A stretch of DNA of 64,000 nucleotides from Antilocapra americana (taxonomy: Eukaryota > Chordata > Mammalia > Artiodactyla > Antilocapridae): the NCBI GenBank assembly GCA_007570785.1, contig ML664161.1:7469035-7533034 (forward strand). Reading direction: 5' to 3'. The position numbers were made by a program, and so were the translations under genes. Positions 1 through 11,005 of this stretch are shown one piece after another. The first letter of the stretch is position 1. Each line of letters begins with the position of its first letter. The notes beneath the pieces were generated by a model, which did no database searches, had not been told where the DNA came from, and was given only the letters and a program-made list of their open reading frames with translations.

Positions 1-435
1 AAAAAAAAATTCATTTGAAGCAATTCTACTCAGATGGACGAAACTGGAGCCCATTATCCAGAGTGAAGTAAGCCAGAAGCAAAAACAACAATATAGTATA
101 TTAACGCATATATATGGAATTTAGAAAGACAGTAACAAGAACCCAACATAGGAGACAGCAAAAGGAACGCAGATGTATAGAATAGACTCGTGGACTTTGT
201 GGATGAGTGTAAGGGTGGGATGATATGGGAGAAGGGCATTGAAGCATGTTAATTTTCATATGTCTAGTCAATCGCCAGCCCAGGACTGATGCTCGGGGCT
301 GGTGCAGCGAGATTTCCCGGGGGGTGGGGAGGGAAGAGGGAGGGGTGTTCCGGAGGGGAAGCATATGTAAACCCATGGTGATATCATGACAATGTATGGC
401 AAAAACAATTAAAAAAAATAATAAATAAAAAAAAA
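1..435 (+). mobile_element. Ruminant L1 3' end (left part outside window)
   Basis: This is the last part of an L1 LINE: the end of ORF2 and the 3' UTR, finishing in an A-rich tail at about 407-437. Recognised by the target-like phrase around 55-75, the G-rich block at 319-360 and the closing segment before the A tail. The same 3' end lies in reverse orientation at 42003-42257. The element runs off the left edge of the window, so its TSD cannot be seen. It has no usable reading frame here. Confidence 0.8.
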
Positions 436-815
436 AAGAATTGATGCTTTTGAACTGTGGTGTTGGAGAAGACTCTTGAGCATCCCTTGGACTGCACAGA
501 GATTCAACCAGTCCATCCTAAAGGAGATCAGTCCTGGGTGTTCATTGGAAGGACTGATGTTGAAGCTGAAACTCCAATACTCTGGCCACCTCATGCGAAG
601 AGTTGACTCATTGGAAAAGTCCCTAATGCTGGGAAGGATTGGGGGCAGGAGGAGAAGGGGATGACAGAGGATGAGATGGCTGGATGGCATCACTGACTCG
701 ATGGACATGAGTCTGGGTAGACTCCAGGAGTTGGTGATAGACAGGGAGGCCTGGCGTGCTGCGATTCATGGAGTCGAAAAGTCTCAGACACAACTGAGCT
801 ACTGAACTGAACTGA
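436..815 (+). mobile_element. BovB LINE, 5'-truncated 3' end
   Basis: Forward-strand 3' end of a BovB (RTE-type) LINE directly after the A tail of the preceding L1. The open frame at 476-664 encodes residues from the C-terminal end of the BovB ORF2 protein, including the basic run GRIGGRRRRG near its end. The element ends in the short repeated actgaactgaa tail typical of BovB, which lacks a long poly(A). Only about 0.38 of roughly 3.2 kb is present, so it is dead. Confidence 0.9.
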
Positions 816-1051
816 ATATGGAATAAGGTCTTCCCAGGTGGCTCAGTGTTAAAGAATCTGCCTGCTAAGCAGGATACATGAGTTCAGTCCTTGGGTCAGG
901 AAGGTGCCCTGCAAAAGGAAGCGACAACCCACTGCAGTATTCTTGCCTGGAAATCCCATGGACAGAGGAGCCTGGTGGGCTACAGTCCATTGGGTTGCAA
1001 AAGAGTCAGATGATTTAGCGACTAAACAGCAACAACCACAATACAGAATAA
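816..1051 (+). mobile_element. Bov-tA SINE
   Basis: Full-length ruminant tRNA-Glu-derived SINE at about 827-1040, with pol III A and B box-like head and BovB-derived body. Flanks atatggaataa (816-826) and atacagaataa (1041-1051) are a plausible 11-bp TSD with two differences. The small open frame across it (904-1104) is a by-product of the SINE. Confidence 0.9.
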
Positions 1052-1990
1052 ACTGTCAGCAGAAGCTGAACCAAAACTACCCAAATAAGTACATCATTAA
1101 GTGAGGGACTGAATCTTAGCTTCATTTTATTCCGAGCCTTTAGCATTCTACACAGTCAGGCAAATGGTAAGAATGTGAGGAATACTTGAGTATTTGTCCC
1201 TTTGGTTGTCTAAGAGGACATTGCAAAGATACCAAGATTTTCCAGGTAAATCCATGAGTCTGTCCCCAGCCTTTGAGACCTCATCGGGAAAGGAGGAGCT
1301 TATTGCAATTCACTACATTTTCAAATCTTTTCAATGCTGAGTTTTTCGATATATTATTACTTCCCAAGGTGTTTTAATAAAGAGACTGAGATTAGGCAGT
1401 GCACACATTATGGAATTTATTAGCTCTTCTTCAAGAAGGAAATAAAATTCTTTCCAAAATACATGGCTTAATTATACAAGGGGGTATGCTACATAAGTAT
1501 ATGTGATCATTTTTAGAGTGTGTGTTTTGAATTTTATGTTTTTTGCCTGGATAATTAACATTTTAAGCTTTTCCTGTTTTCTGCCTTTAAACTGGAAACT
1601 TCTTGTATCTTTGAGGAGGTTTGCCTAGAAGAGGACCCAGGATGCAAATATTCCCATCATTAAACTGCTACACTATTAATCAAAGCTATGGTTTGCTGGG
1701 TTTTGTATTGAGTGACATTATAACATCAAGAAATTGTCAGGCAAGTGTATCATTCACTCCCAAAGTGGCAGTGCTGAGTAAAAGAATTATAGAGAAATTA
1801 GATGGGGGCCATTAGAGTGATTTTTTTTTTTTTTGCCTTTCTTCTAAAATGTGGCTTTAGACAACCTTAGAAAGAAAGCAGAGAGAGAAGTGAGACCTGG
1901 AGAAAAGGTCTAGTGAAGTAGGAACTGCTGAGCCCTCAGAGAAAGTGGCAGAGATGAGTGAGGGACACATTTAACACCTGCCCTCTAAGG
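1052..1990. other. Unassigned non-coding stretch
   Basis: AT-rich sequence with a poly(T) run at about 1819-1834. I recognise no repeat family, exon or RNA gene. The longest frame (1621-1815) shows no known domain. Confidence 0.5.
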
Positions 1991-2215
1991 TGGGCATCCC
2001 TGGTGGCTCGGGTGATAAAGGGTCTGTTGGCTCAAATGGTTTGCCTGCAATGCAGGAGACCCAGGTTTGATCCCTGGGTCAGGAAGATCCCCTGGAAAAG
2101 GGAATGGCTGCCCACTTCAGTATTCGTGCCTTTAAAATCCCTTGGACAGAGAAGCCTGGCAGGCTACAGTCCAGGGGGTCGCAGAGACAGACACAGCTGA
2201 GTGATTAACATTTGC
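1991..2215 (+). mobile_element. Bov-tA SINE with lengthened head
   Basis: Forward Bov-tA. The tRNA-like head is longer than usual: a tggctc... segment of about 22 bases occurs twice in tandem (near 2004 and 2028) before the usual tgcctgcaatgcagg. The remainder follows the normal SINE to the gagtgattaaca end. Confidence 0.88.
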
Positions 2216-4344
2216 ACTTTCAACTAATGTACACATACGTGGCCATAACGTGGAACAGAATGTCCAGAACTGAGGACATAGATTGAGGAAGAGGCATGCT
2301 GGCTAATTTCTGACTGGATGTTGGACACTGACAATTTCACCTTGTTGAGTGCTGGATATTTTGGGGCACCTGTAAGCATTCAGATTTGTACCATTATAAA
2401 ATTAAGTTACCTTGACACACTTTGATTCTTCTGGGTCTTAATTTTGATGTGTTTTAGACGGAACCAGAGCAGCGTTTATTGTAGAGTCCTCACTCTGATG
2501 TGGATTATGAGGTTTTCCACTCTAGCTGATGGGATCAGAAACTGTACTCTGCTCTGTGTGAGCTCCAGCTATGTTCTCCATAATCCTTTTGGTTGGTTCA
2601 TTTACTAGCCCCACATAGTTTCATGTGCAAATCAGTGTGAAGCTTCAGATACACCAGGGCCCTGTGATGTCTGAAGTTATCTGTGTGCGACTTTCTCCTT
2701 TCTCCCACTCTTTCCCAGGAACACCAGCTACCTTGGCTGTCCCAGATTCCCCACTTCATCTCCTTCACTCAGAGGGGCCACTGGGCCCACCTGTGTTCCC
2801 TCTGCCACAGACTCAGCTTGGACATTCTCTGCAGGCATCATAGTATTCACTCTCTTTCATCACTGATCTCCAAGTTCATTGTTCTGGTTGTTTCTTAAAT
2901 TCTATCTAGGTTGTTGGTGGGTTTTTCTTTTTATCTTTCCCAGATGGGAGGGTAAAACCTGTCCTTATTACTCCACCTTTGACTGGAGCGGCAGTTCACT
3001 TGCTTTTATGAGCAAGTCCAGAACCCCACATGGAGCCAGTGTAGATCATTCTGCCTGGATAAAACTTCTTTATTCACAGCAGGCTTCACTTTCTTGGCGT
3101 TGCCTCGTTTTTCTGTTTAGTTAATAATGGACAAAAAGTAGTCCACAGGATCACTGTTGATTATCTTTTCTGTCTGTTGTGAGACCCCCTCCTGAAAAGA
3201 CCAGAACTCTGCAGTAGTGTTTAAGTAATAAAACAGAGATGAAAGTGCCTTTAGTTAGACAAATCTGGCTTTCATTACTGCCTCTGCCACTGTCTCTATC
3301 AGCAAAATAGCAAGAGTGAGAGATGACATGTGTTAAGAGTTTTTTGATTTACACTATGCATACCTTCATATTCTGTTTCAAGGAAGATGCATTTTCTTGT
3401 AATTTAAAAAATAATTTTAAATAACAAAACATCCAATGAAGAATATCTGATCCATGGAGTCCTCATAAATATTAATTGAGATAATATGCATGCTCAGTAA
3501 AGTGGAGCTATAATTTGGACTATCATTCCACTATTCCAAGTACAAAGTAGTCATACTCTAAATAGCCAGTTTGGTTTCACAGATAATAAAAGTATGTCTT
3601 CTATAAATGATCCAGTTTGCTTTCTTTCCCTTCTAAAAATCCCTGGGAATATTCCTCAGGGCCCAGTGGGGTTTTGCCAGAACAGTTTGGAATTCCTTAA
3701 ATGTGTATGAACATAGCTGTGGAGATTTCCACTGAATGACCTTTGATTAGCCAAACCTCAAAAATGCTGGTGAAGGGAGACTTTAGGCCAGCTTTAAAAT
3801 GGATGAAGGCGCGGATTCATGATAGTAACTAGTTGAGGAGAGATGAAGGAAGGAGGATCTAAAGCCTATTTAGAAAGAAAAAGAAATCAACTTGGTTATT
3901 AATATTTACTGCATGCGTTTAATTTTGAATTAGTCACTACCTCCCACTCTTTGAGCTCCTGGGTCATCCCTCACTCAGTTTTCTTCTCAAGCTTAATTCC
4001 TGTCATAATCTTTGAATAGGTATCACAAATGTATGGAACATTTATCACTCGTCCCTCCTCTTATGGACAAACATTGCTTATCTATCATAGTACTTTTTCT
4101 ATCTGACCCTTAAAATGGCCTAGAATCTGTCATGAGTTGAAATAGCTAACCCAGGCAGACAGAATATTCATTCAGTCGTGTTTGGCATAAAATCCGAACA
4201 TCCTATGAAGATTTCAGCATTCATTTAGGAGATTCATCACTAACTTAGCCCTGAAATTCCTAAAGCTCCTTATTTTAATGACCTCTTCTCTAGTTCAGCC
4301 CCTACCCTCACCCTAGAAATTGTCATGAGTTGAAATAGATGTCT
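2216..4344. other. Unassigned non-coding stretch
   Basis: About 2.1 kb with no repeat I can name and no convincing exon. Overlapping short frames at 2625-2898 and 2879-3124 show no domain or splice context. Parts may be decayed ancient LINE sequence. Confidence 0.45.
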
Positions 4345-4706
4345 TTTTTTAATGACCTTCCAAGTGACAACCATCAGTCTTTCCAAAGCTCTCATGACTC
4401 CACTTTTTCTGCCCTTATTCTTGGACCATGGCACTTCCATTCTATCCAGAAGTTCCTTTCCTGGCTTTTCTTTCCAACACTGGACGCCATGGCGAGAGTC
4501 TAAACCACTCTTTGCCGGCACCTTCAAATTCCTGGTGACCACTTATTTGCTCTGTCTCTTGCTACACCTATCCAGCAAAATATGGCATCTGATTTAGCAC
4601 TGCAGTTTTCTTTTTCCTTCTCCAAGAAGTTAAGTGCTGGTGGAAAAAATCCTGCAACCACACATTCATGTAACAGCAAACCCATGGCTTAGAACCTCAG
4701 TCAGGC
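4345..4706 (+). mobile_element. L2-like LINE fragment, left part
   Basis: Pyrimidine-rich sequence resembling the L2 ORF2 coding region in sense orientation; a stretch at about 4635-4660 (gtgctggtggaaaaaatcc) resembles a recognisable L2 block. It continues after the L1 at 4724-4966. Both strands of a short frame pair here (4270-4542 and 4352-4597) are shadows of the decayed LINE. Strongly diverged, hence moderate confidence. Confidence 0.5.
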
Positions 4707-4983
4707 TCTCAGTGTTACCCTTATATTTTTAAAATTTTATTGGGGTATAATTGATTTACAATGTTGTGTTAGATGTACAGCAGAGTGAAGAAGTTATACA
4801 TATACATCTCTTCCCATATAGCCATTACAGAGTATTGAGTAGAGTTCCCTGTGCTATATAGTATGTCCTTATTAGTTATCTATTTTATATATAGCAGTGT
4901 ATATGTGCCAATTCAGTCTCCCAATTTATCCCTCACACCCATACCCCTCAGGTAACCATAAAATTATCTCAGTGTTGCTCTTA
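4707..4983 (-). mobile_element. L1 3' end inserted in L2
   Basis: Reverse-strand 3' UTR of a cetartiodactyl L1, about 4724-4966: poly(A) side at left, then the antisense of the acaacattgtaaatcaa block. Flanked by tctcagtgttaccctta (4707-4723) and tctcagtgttgctctta (4967-4983), a 17-bp TSD with 15 identities. The split L2 resumes directly after it. Confidence 0.85.
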
Positions 4984-5880
4984 ACTTTTTCAGCTCCTTC
5001 CTCTATTGCCCTCAATGGCTTTTCCAAATTTTCTCCATTTTCTTTAAGATCTTCTCAATCTCTCTATACCTAGAAAATAATCGTGTCAGTTCTGTTATTG
5101 AGAAAAACAAGGAGGCAGTATTTTTCTGACCCCTTCAGTTTTCTGAAATTTCCCTACAAATATACCTATAGTAATGCCTGCTCCACCATCAAAATGCAGA
5201 CTGTTCCATTTACATTTATTGTTATTAATCTCAAAGTATTGTGTCTGCCAGAGAACCCCCAAAGCCTTGCTGATTGAATCTGCCCCCATTCTTACTACCG
5301 GCTTCAGCTGGACTTGGCTTGCTGGCCACAAACCGTGGTACCAGCCTAGGGCAGGTCCAACTGTCTCTGTCTCAGGTCTGCACGGCTACTTTAGTATCTC
5401 CTACTGAGCACAAGGGCAGGGGTGGGCTTTGATTCTCAGCTGATTCTCTTTGATCCTCTCCTTTCCATGCCCCTGGGCTTTTCCCTTATGTCCATCATTG
5501 AGGAAGTAACCCCTTCCCTGTTAATCCCAATTACAGGCAATCTTGCCTTCTATGGTTCATAGTGCTAGACCTAATCCATAGATTATCTTCCTTTCTTTGT
5601 GTCTTCACGAAGTCTCTGAAAGTCTTACAAGTAAAATAGAAATGTAATTTTAGAAATAAAAATGTAACCTTTCTGCCCAGTTAAGCTACTTCTTCATACC
5701 CTTTCCTTTCATCAGAGCACTTTTTGCAAGTTCTTACTATCAGCCTCCATTTCTTTAAAATCTATTTTTTCCCCAAGCCTTGAAAATTGTGGCTACTATC
5801 CACACATTTTTATGAAACTTCTTTCTCAAAATTTAACAGTAAATTACCCACAATGCCAAGATAGCTCTGCTATTATCCAC
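4984..5880 (+). mobile_element. L2-like LINE fragment, right part
   Basis: Pyrimidine-rich continuation of the L2-like sequence broken by the L1. The match is clearest at about 4984-5080 and 5690-5850; the middle is too decayed to be sure. The frames at 5083-5407 are interrupted and show no independent domain. Confidence 0.4.
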
Positions 5881-5924
5881 CCAAGCCCCACAAAGAAATA
5901 TCTGTGAGTTTTTATCTTTCCTTA

Positions 5925-6400
5925 AAAAATTTTTTAAACTTTTAAAAGCTCTTAAATAGCATATGCATACAGTATGTACATACCACATAAATACACAGCT
6001 TGATGAATTGATGCCATGTAATCACTTGCCAGGGTAAAAAATTAAACAGTGTCAGCCATTGGAGGAGTGGCCTGTGGCTGCTCCAATTTATATCCACTCT
6101 CCAGAGACAAGCACTATCTTGACTTTAATGTCAGTTACTTATTGGCTTTTCCTTATTATTTCACCACTAGTGTGCATCCCTTAATAGTTTGTTTTGCCTG
6201 TTTTTGAAGTTTGTATAAATGGAACCACATAGTATATACATCTTTAGATCTGGCTTCCTTTACTCAGCATAATATTTGTGAGATTTATCAGTTTCCTTGT
6301 ATTTTGCTGTAGTTCATTCATTTTTATTGCTCTTACAGTATTCCACAACATACGCTACAATGTATTTATCCACTCTACTATAGATGGCCACTTGGGTTGT
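5925..6400 (-). mobile_element. L1M 3' region, left part
   Basis: Antisense copy of the old mammalian L1M 3' end: the ggcttcctttactcagcataat block near 6250 and tatttatccactctac near 6363 are hallmarks. Interrupted by a SINE fragment, it continues at 6514. Confidence 0.8.
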
Positions 6401-6513
6401 TTTCAGATAGAGGTAATAGGTGGCTCAGACTGTAAAGAATCCATCTGCAATACAGGAGACCTGGGTTCAATTCCTAGGTCGGGAGGATCCCCTGGAGAAG
6501 AAAATACTTTCAG
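6401..6513 (+). mobile_element. Truncated Bov-tA SINE inside L1M
   Basis: About 100 bp of the Bov-tA head (ggtggctcagactgtaaag through ggatcccctggagaag), 3'-truncated. Direct repeats tttcag at 6401-6406 and 6508-6513 flank it, and the L1M reads through if one copy and the SINE are removed. Confidence 0.85.
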
Positions 6514-6900
6514 TATGAATAATGCTGCTATGACCATCTTTGTATATGTCTTTGGGTGTGTGGGCACACAATTCTCTGGAGAATATTCCTAAGAGTGAAA
6601 TTTCTGAGTAAGAAAGTGCATGTATTTTCCACTCAGTAAACAATGCCAAGCTGTTCTCCAAAGTGTTTGTCCTAGTTTACACTCCCATGAGCAATATATC
6701 AGTTCCCACAGTTTTAAATCCTCACCAAAACTTGGCATTGTCAGCTTATCAATTTTCACCGAAAACTTAGATATATGCTTTTAATTTGCTTTTGCATGAT
6801 TACTAATTCAGGACCTTGCACACATTTTTGGATATTTGGATAACTTTTTAAAAGAAAGTACCCTTTCGGATCTTTGCCTGTATTTCCCCTGTGTTGCTGA
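6514..6900 (-). mobile_element. L1M 3' region, right part
   Basis: Continuation of the antisense L1M, starting with tatgaataatgctgctatga and running through the accaatttacactcccac-like block at about 6675. Fades into unrecognisable sequence by about 6900. Confidence 0.78.
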
Positions 6901-7040
6901 TACAACAGTTACATGTGTTACCAGTATTTTCTCTCCTCCATGCCTTGCTTCCTTACTCTTTTAACAGTTACTTTTGAAGGTCAGAGTTTTTACGTGAATA
7001 CTAGTGACCTGCAATAGGTTTTTTTCTTTAAAAGGATTCT

Positions 7041-7215
7041 ATATGAAGTTTCCCTGGCTGCCCAGTGGTTAAGACTTTGCCTTCCAAAGCAGGAGATGTG
7101 AGTTTGATCCCTGGTCCAGGTGCTAATATCCCACATGCCTTTTGGACAGAAAATCAAAACATAAAACAGAAGCAATATTGCAACAAATTCAATGAAGATT
7201 TTAAAAATGGCCCAC
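7041..7215 (+). mobile_element. CHR-type tRNA-derived SINE
   Basis: SINE with ttccctggctgcccagtggttaag head and gatccctggtccagg B-box-like segment, diverged in its 3' half, ending in an A-rich tail about 7199-7230. Flanks aaaaggattctatatg and aaaaggttatatg suggest an imperfect TSD. Confidence 0.75.
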
Positions 7216-7344
7216 ATCAAAAAAATAAAAAGGTTATATGCATTTTATAAGGTGAGAAAGACTGGTTTCAAGGGTTAAAGTTACTGTATTTTGAACCTTG
7301 TCTATGAAATGTATAACAAAACAGTAGTCACTATCTTAATATTT

Positions 7345-7460
7345 GTGTAAATGCTTACTAGATTCTAAATTTTTTGAGCAGAAATAGGATTATGTTTGTC
7401 TATGCCTTTTCTACAGTTCCTACCACTAATTTTTGCTTATAGCATGTTCTCAGTAAATAG
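7345..7460 (+). mobile_element. L2 3' end fragment
   Basis: Sequence from tagattctaaattttttgagc to tctcagtaaatag matches the layout of the L2 3' terminus (agcaccttgag..., tagtaggtgctcaataaa). Diverged. Confidence 0.5.
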
Positions 7461-7482
7461 CTCGATCATGCAACAAATATCT

Positions 7483-7732
7483 ACAAACATCTTGCATGTG
7501 TGTGTTCTCAGTTGCTAAGTTGTGTCTGACTCTTTGTGACCACATGAACTGTAGCCCACCACGCTCCTCTGTCCATGGGATTTTCCAGGCAAGACTACTG
7601 GAAATGGGTTGCCATTTCCTTCTCTAAGTGATCTTGCTGACTCAAGGATGGAACCCACATCTCCTGTATCTCCTTCATTGGCAGGAGGGTTCTTTACCAC
7701 TGAGCCTCCTGGGAAGCTCCACAAACATCTTG
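7483..7732 (-). mobile_element. Bov-tA SINE with perfect TSD
   Basis: Reverse-strand full-length Bov-tA (7495-7720). The direct repeat acaaacatcttg at 7483-7494 and 7721-7732 is a perfect 12-bp TSD, so the insertion boundaries are certain. The 69-codon frame at 7515-7724 is SINE sequence. Confidence 0.95.
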
Positions 7733-7749
7733 ATAACTACCAATTCATA

Positions 7750-7915
7750 ACCTGGTGCTCTGTGGTAACCTAGAGGGGTGGAATGGGGTGGAAGGTGAGA
7801 GAGACGTTCAAGAGGGAGGGGACATATGTCTGCTTATGGCTGACTCATGTTGACGTATGGCAGAAACCATAATATTGTAAAGCAATTATCCTCCAACTAA
7901 TAATACATTTTTTAA
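7750..7915 (+). mobile_element. Ruminant L1 3' end
   Basis: Short 5'-truncated L1 3' UTR: G-rich block (gaggggtggaatgggg) followed by tgactcatgttgacgtatgg and aatattgtaaagcaattatcctcc, ending near an AATAAT/T-rich tail. A different 3' UTR subtype from the copies at 1-435 and 42003. Confidence 0.8.
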
Positions 7916-8334
7916 ACCTCATATTTTTAACTTGTCATCAAGCAAAATTATTCTTTACGGTGTTAACTAATTCAAGCCACAAACCACCTTTAACCAGCCA
8001 ATGGGAGCTGGGCAGAGAACATGAGATGGGTCAAGGAGACCACTGACTCTGATGTCTTTCTGCAAAGCTATCTGCTCATGAAGTGCAGGTTGGAAAAACT
8101 CATTCCTGGGAGCTACAGCTTCTGCACAGTAGAAGCTCTACTCTGCGGGGGTACTGCAGAGTCTCTACCTTCCAGTTAGAGCTATGGGTGAGAAAGAGAA
8201 GTGGTAGAGATAGTCAAACAGAGAAAATCCTCAAGAATAAGGATTCTAGAAGCAATGAGAAGTTGAGAAGGCCAGGATGGAATTCAGGAAGCATATGAAA
8301 AGAATGCCTCAGAAGAATGCTCTTGGAGAAACTG

Positions 8335-8550
8335 TATTTACACTCATGCTCTGTGCCAGTCTGTCTACTAAAACACTTGACACTCATTTCATCAGTTAAT
8401 CCTCATGATAAACCAATGAGGTCTGCACTATCATTTCTCCAACTTTATAGATCAGGAAATGAGCATTAAGGAAGTTCCGTAATTGGTCCGAAATCACAAA
8501 ACTGGCAAGTGAGAGAGAGCCTGACCCCAGAGTCTGAGTTTGAAGCCAGG
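8335..8550 (+). mobile_element. MIR SINE
   Basis: Old mammalian-wide MIR: taatcctcatgataaacc, then ttatagatcaggaaatgagc and cacaaaactggcaagtgagagagagcctgacccc follow the MIR core order. Diverged but contiguous. Confidence 0.75.
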
Positions 8551-9317
8551 AAGCCTGATCTCAGGCAGGTTGGTGTGAACCTGTAAACAACACATGACAC
8601 CACCCCTTGGCTGGCCTCCTGGCCACACATACTTGTTTTCATCTGCTTCAAACAGCTCCAGGGACTCTTACCAGGAAGGTAAACTCAAGTCACTCAGGAT
8701 ACAGAACTGAGCATGCCCATGCCCTCCAGAGCAACGTAGGGAAGAGGAAGAAGAAGAGCAGGGTTGGGGTGTATTTTAGAGGTAGCCTAGAATAAGTCAT
8801 ATTCACAGGGTCTTAGAAAGACCTCCTAAGAGGTCTCTGAAGATGGGTGGTTTCAACTGCAAATATTTTATAAACCTGTATTGAGTGGCCAGCCTTGTGC
8901 TTAGTGGTGGTTTGCTCAGAATTTTCAAATTACCCCAAAGATTATTGTAGCTCAGATGAAGTAAACATGCTATCACAGATGAGCATGATGTGTTGAGTGT
9001 GTAAAAGAGAGAGATCTGGGGATGGATGGGCTAGTGTTTATAGGAGCCATTTAGAGAACAATGAGAGTGTTCTCCTCCAAGCAGCTGATTCTACCATCAG
9101 TCTGTGCATTCTCACTGAGACCAAGCTTGGTGATGAATCAGTGACATGCATTTGTATGCCTTTTAAGAGTATGTACTTAGAACCTATTGGGTACCTAATA
9201 CAATATGCAGATTTCAGATTAAAAAAAGACATCCTTCTCCTTTCTCCAGTTGTTGATGATACAGCTGAGGAGACATGAAGATTTAGGTTTACAGAGCAGC
9301 ACAAACATCTCAGATTC
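8551..9317. other. Unassigned non-coding stretch
   Basis: No repeat family or gene recognised. Opposed short frames at 8997-9278 (+) and 9038-9331 (-) overlap one another and neither resembles a known protein. Confidence 0.45.
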
Positions 9318-9328
9318 AAAATGACACT
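9318..9328. repeat. Left TSD of the twin-primed BovB
   Basis: aaaatgacact, repeated perfectly at 12463-12473. The A residues could be shared with the element end, so the certain part is atgacact. Confidence 0.85.
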
Positions 9329-9635
9329 CACTTCAGTTCAGTTCAGTCACTCAGTTGTGTCCGACTCTTTGCGAGTCTTGATTCGCAGTTCTCCAGGCCT
9401 CCCTGTCCATCACCAACTCTTGGAGTCTACCCAAACCCATGTCCATCGAGTCGGTGATGCCATCCAGCCATCTCATCCTCTATCGTCCCCTTCTCCTCCT
9501 GCCCTCAACCCTTCCCAGCATCAGGGTCTTCTCCAATGAGTCAACTCTTCACATGAGGTGGCCAAAGAATTGGAGTTTCAGCATCAAAATCAGTCCTTCC
9601 AATGAACACCCAGGACTGATCTCCTTTAGGATGGA

Positions 9636-10058
9636 CTAGTTGCATCTCCTTGCAGTCCAAGGGACTCTCAAGAGTCTTTTCCAACACCACAGTTCAAAAG
9701 CATCAATTCTTTGGCGCTTAGCTTTCTTCACCATCCAACTCTCACATCCATACATGACTACTGGAAAAACCATAGCCTTGATTAGATGGGCATTTGTTGG
9801 CAGAGTAAGGTCTTTGTTTTTTAATATGCTACCTAGGTTGGTCAAAACCTTTCTTCCAAGGAGCAAACGTCTTTTAATTTCATGGCTGCAATCACCATCT
9901 GCAGTGATTTTGGAGCCCCAAAAAGTAAAGTTAGCCACTGTTTCCACTGTTTCCCCATCTATTTGCCATGAAGTGATGGGACCAGATGCCATGATCTTAG
10001 TTTTCTGAATGTTGAGCTTTAAGCCAACCTTTTCACTCTCCTCTTTCACTTTCATCAA
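9636..10058 (-). pseudogene. BovB ORF2 C-terminal region, frameshifted
   Basis: 140-codon frame continuing the BovB ORF2 protein past the YADD region: the MMKVKEESEKVGLKLN start, the MYGCESWMVKK segment and the LRVPWTARRCN end. It follows the RT frame after a single-base loss near 10055 and ends in a premature stop at 9636-9638, after which another roughly 100 residues of the family protein are expected. Non-functional. Confidence 0.88.
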
Positions 10059-10915
10059 GAAGGTTTTAGTTCCTCTTCACTTTCTGCCTTAAGGGTGGTG
10101 TCATCTGCATATTTGAGGTTATTGATATTTCTCCTAGCAATCTTGATTCCAGCTTGTGCTTCTTCCAGCTCAGCGTTTCTCATGATGTACTCTTCATATA
10201 AGTTAAATAAGCAGGGTGACAATATACAGCCTTGACCTACTCCTTTTCCTATTTGGAACCAGTCTGTTGTTCCATGTCCAGTTCTAACTGTTGCTTCCTG
10301 ATCTGCATACAGGTTTCTCAAGAGACAGGTCAGATGGTCTGGTATTCCCATCTCTTTCAGAATTTTCCACAGTTTATTGTGATCCACACAGTGAAAGGCT
10401 TTGGCATAGTCAATAAAGCAGAAATAGATGTTTTTCTCAAACTCTCTTGCTTTTTCGATGATCCAGTGGATGTTGACAATTTGATCTTCGGGTCCTCTGC
10501 CTTTTCTAAAACCAGCTTGAACATCTGGAAGTTCATGATTCGCGTATTGCTGAAGCCTGGCTTGGAGAATTTTGAGCATTACTTTACTAGCATGTGAGAT
10601 AAGTGCAATTGTGTGGTAGTTTGAGCCTTCTTTGGCATTGCCTTTCTTCAGGACTGGAATGAAAACTGAGCTTTTCCAGTCCTGTGGCCACTGCTGAGTT
10701 TTCCAAATTTGCTGGCATATTGAGTGCAGGACCTTCACAGCATCATCTTTTAGGATTTGAAATAGTTCAACTGGAATTCCATCACCTCCACTAGCTTTGT
10801 TTGTAGTGATGCTTTCTAAGGCCCACTTGACTTCACATTCCATGATGCCTGGCTCTAGGTGAGTGATCACACCATCGTGATTATCTGGGTCATGAAGATC
10901 TTTTTTGTACAGTTC
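10055..10915 (-). pseudogene. BovB ORF2 reverse transcriptase, disrupted
   Basis: RNA-dependent DNA polymerase part of the RTE-type ORF2 protein. The open frame actually runs 11251-10055, but its first 112 residues are antisense of the inverted endonuclease half; authentic BovB protein begins at the ELYKKDLHDPD segment (residue 113, base 10915). Motifs A, B and C (YADD) are intact in sequence, but there is no N-terminal endonuclease in the same orientation, and the frame is lost after EEELKPS. The C-terminal continuation is in a shifted frame (9636-10058). Confidence 0.9.
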
Positions 10916-11005
10916 GGACAGGTCATGGTGGAGAGGTCTGACAGAATGTGATCCACTGAAGAAAGGAATGGCAAACCCCTTCAGTATCCTTGCCTTGAGA
11001 AGCCC

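Larger units (their letters stand above)
9329..10915 (-). mobile_element. BovB 3' segment (reverse transcriptase half)
   Basis: Reverse-strand 3' half of a BovB LINE, from the ctgaactgaactg-type tail at 9329 back to an internal breakpoint at 10915. It encodes the reverse transcriptase: motif A FIDYAKAFHCVD (about 10400-10440), motif B GVGQGCILSP and the catalytic YADD (about 10095-10110). The frame breaks between 10058 and 10055 (lost base after EEELK) and stops at about 9636 where the family reads on, so it is inactive. Together with 10916-12466 it forms one insertion. Confidence 0.95.

Noticed and set aside
827..1040. tRNA-Glu-like head as a tRNA gene
   Set aside because: It is the head of a Bov-tA SINE; no complete cloverleaf or 3' terminator in the right place. 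The same applies to the other SINE copies.
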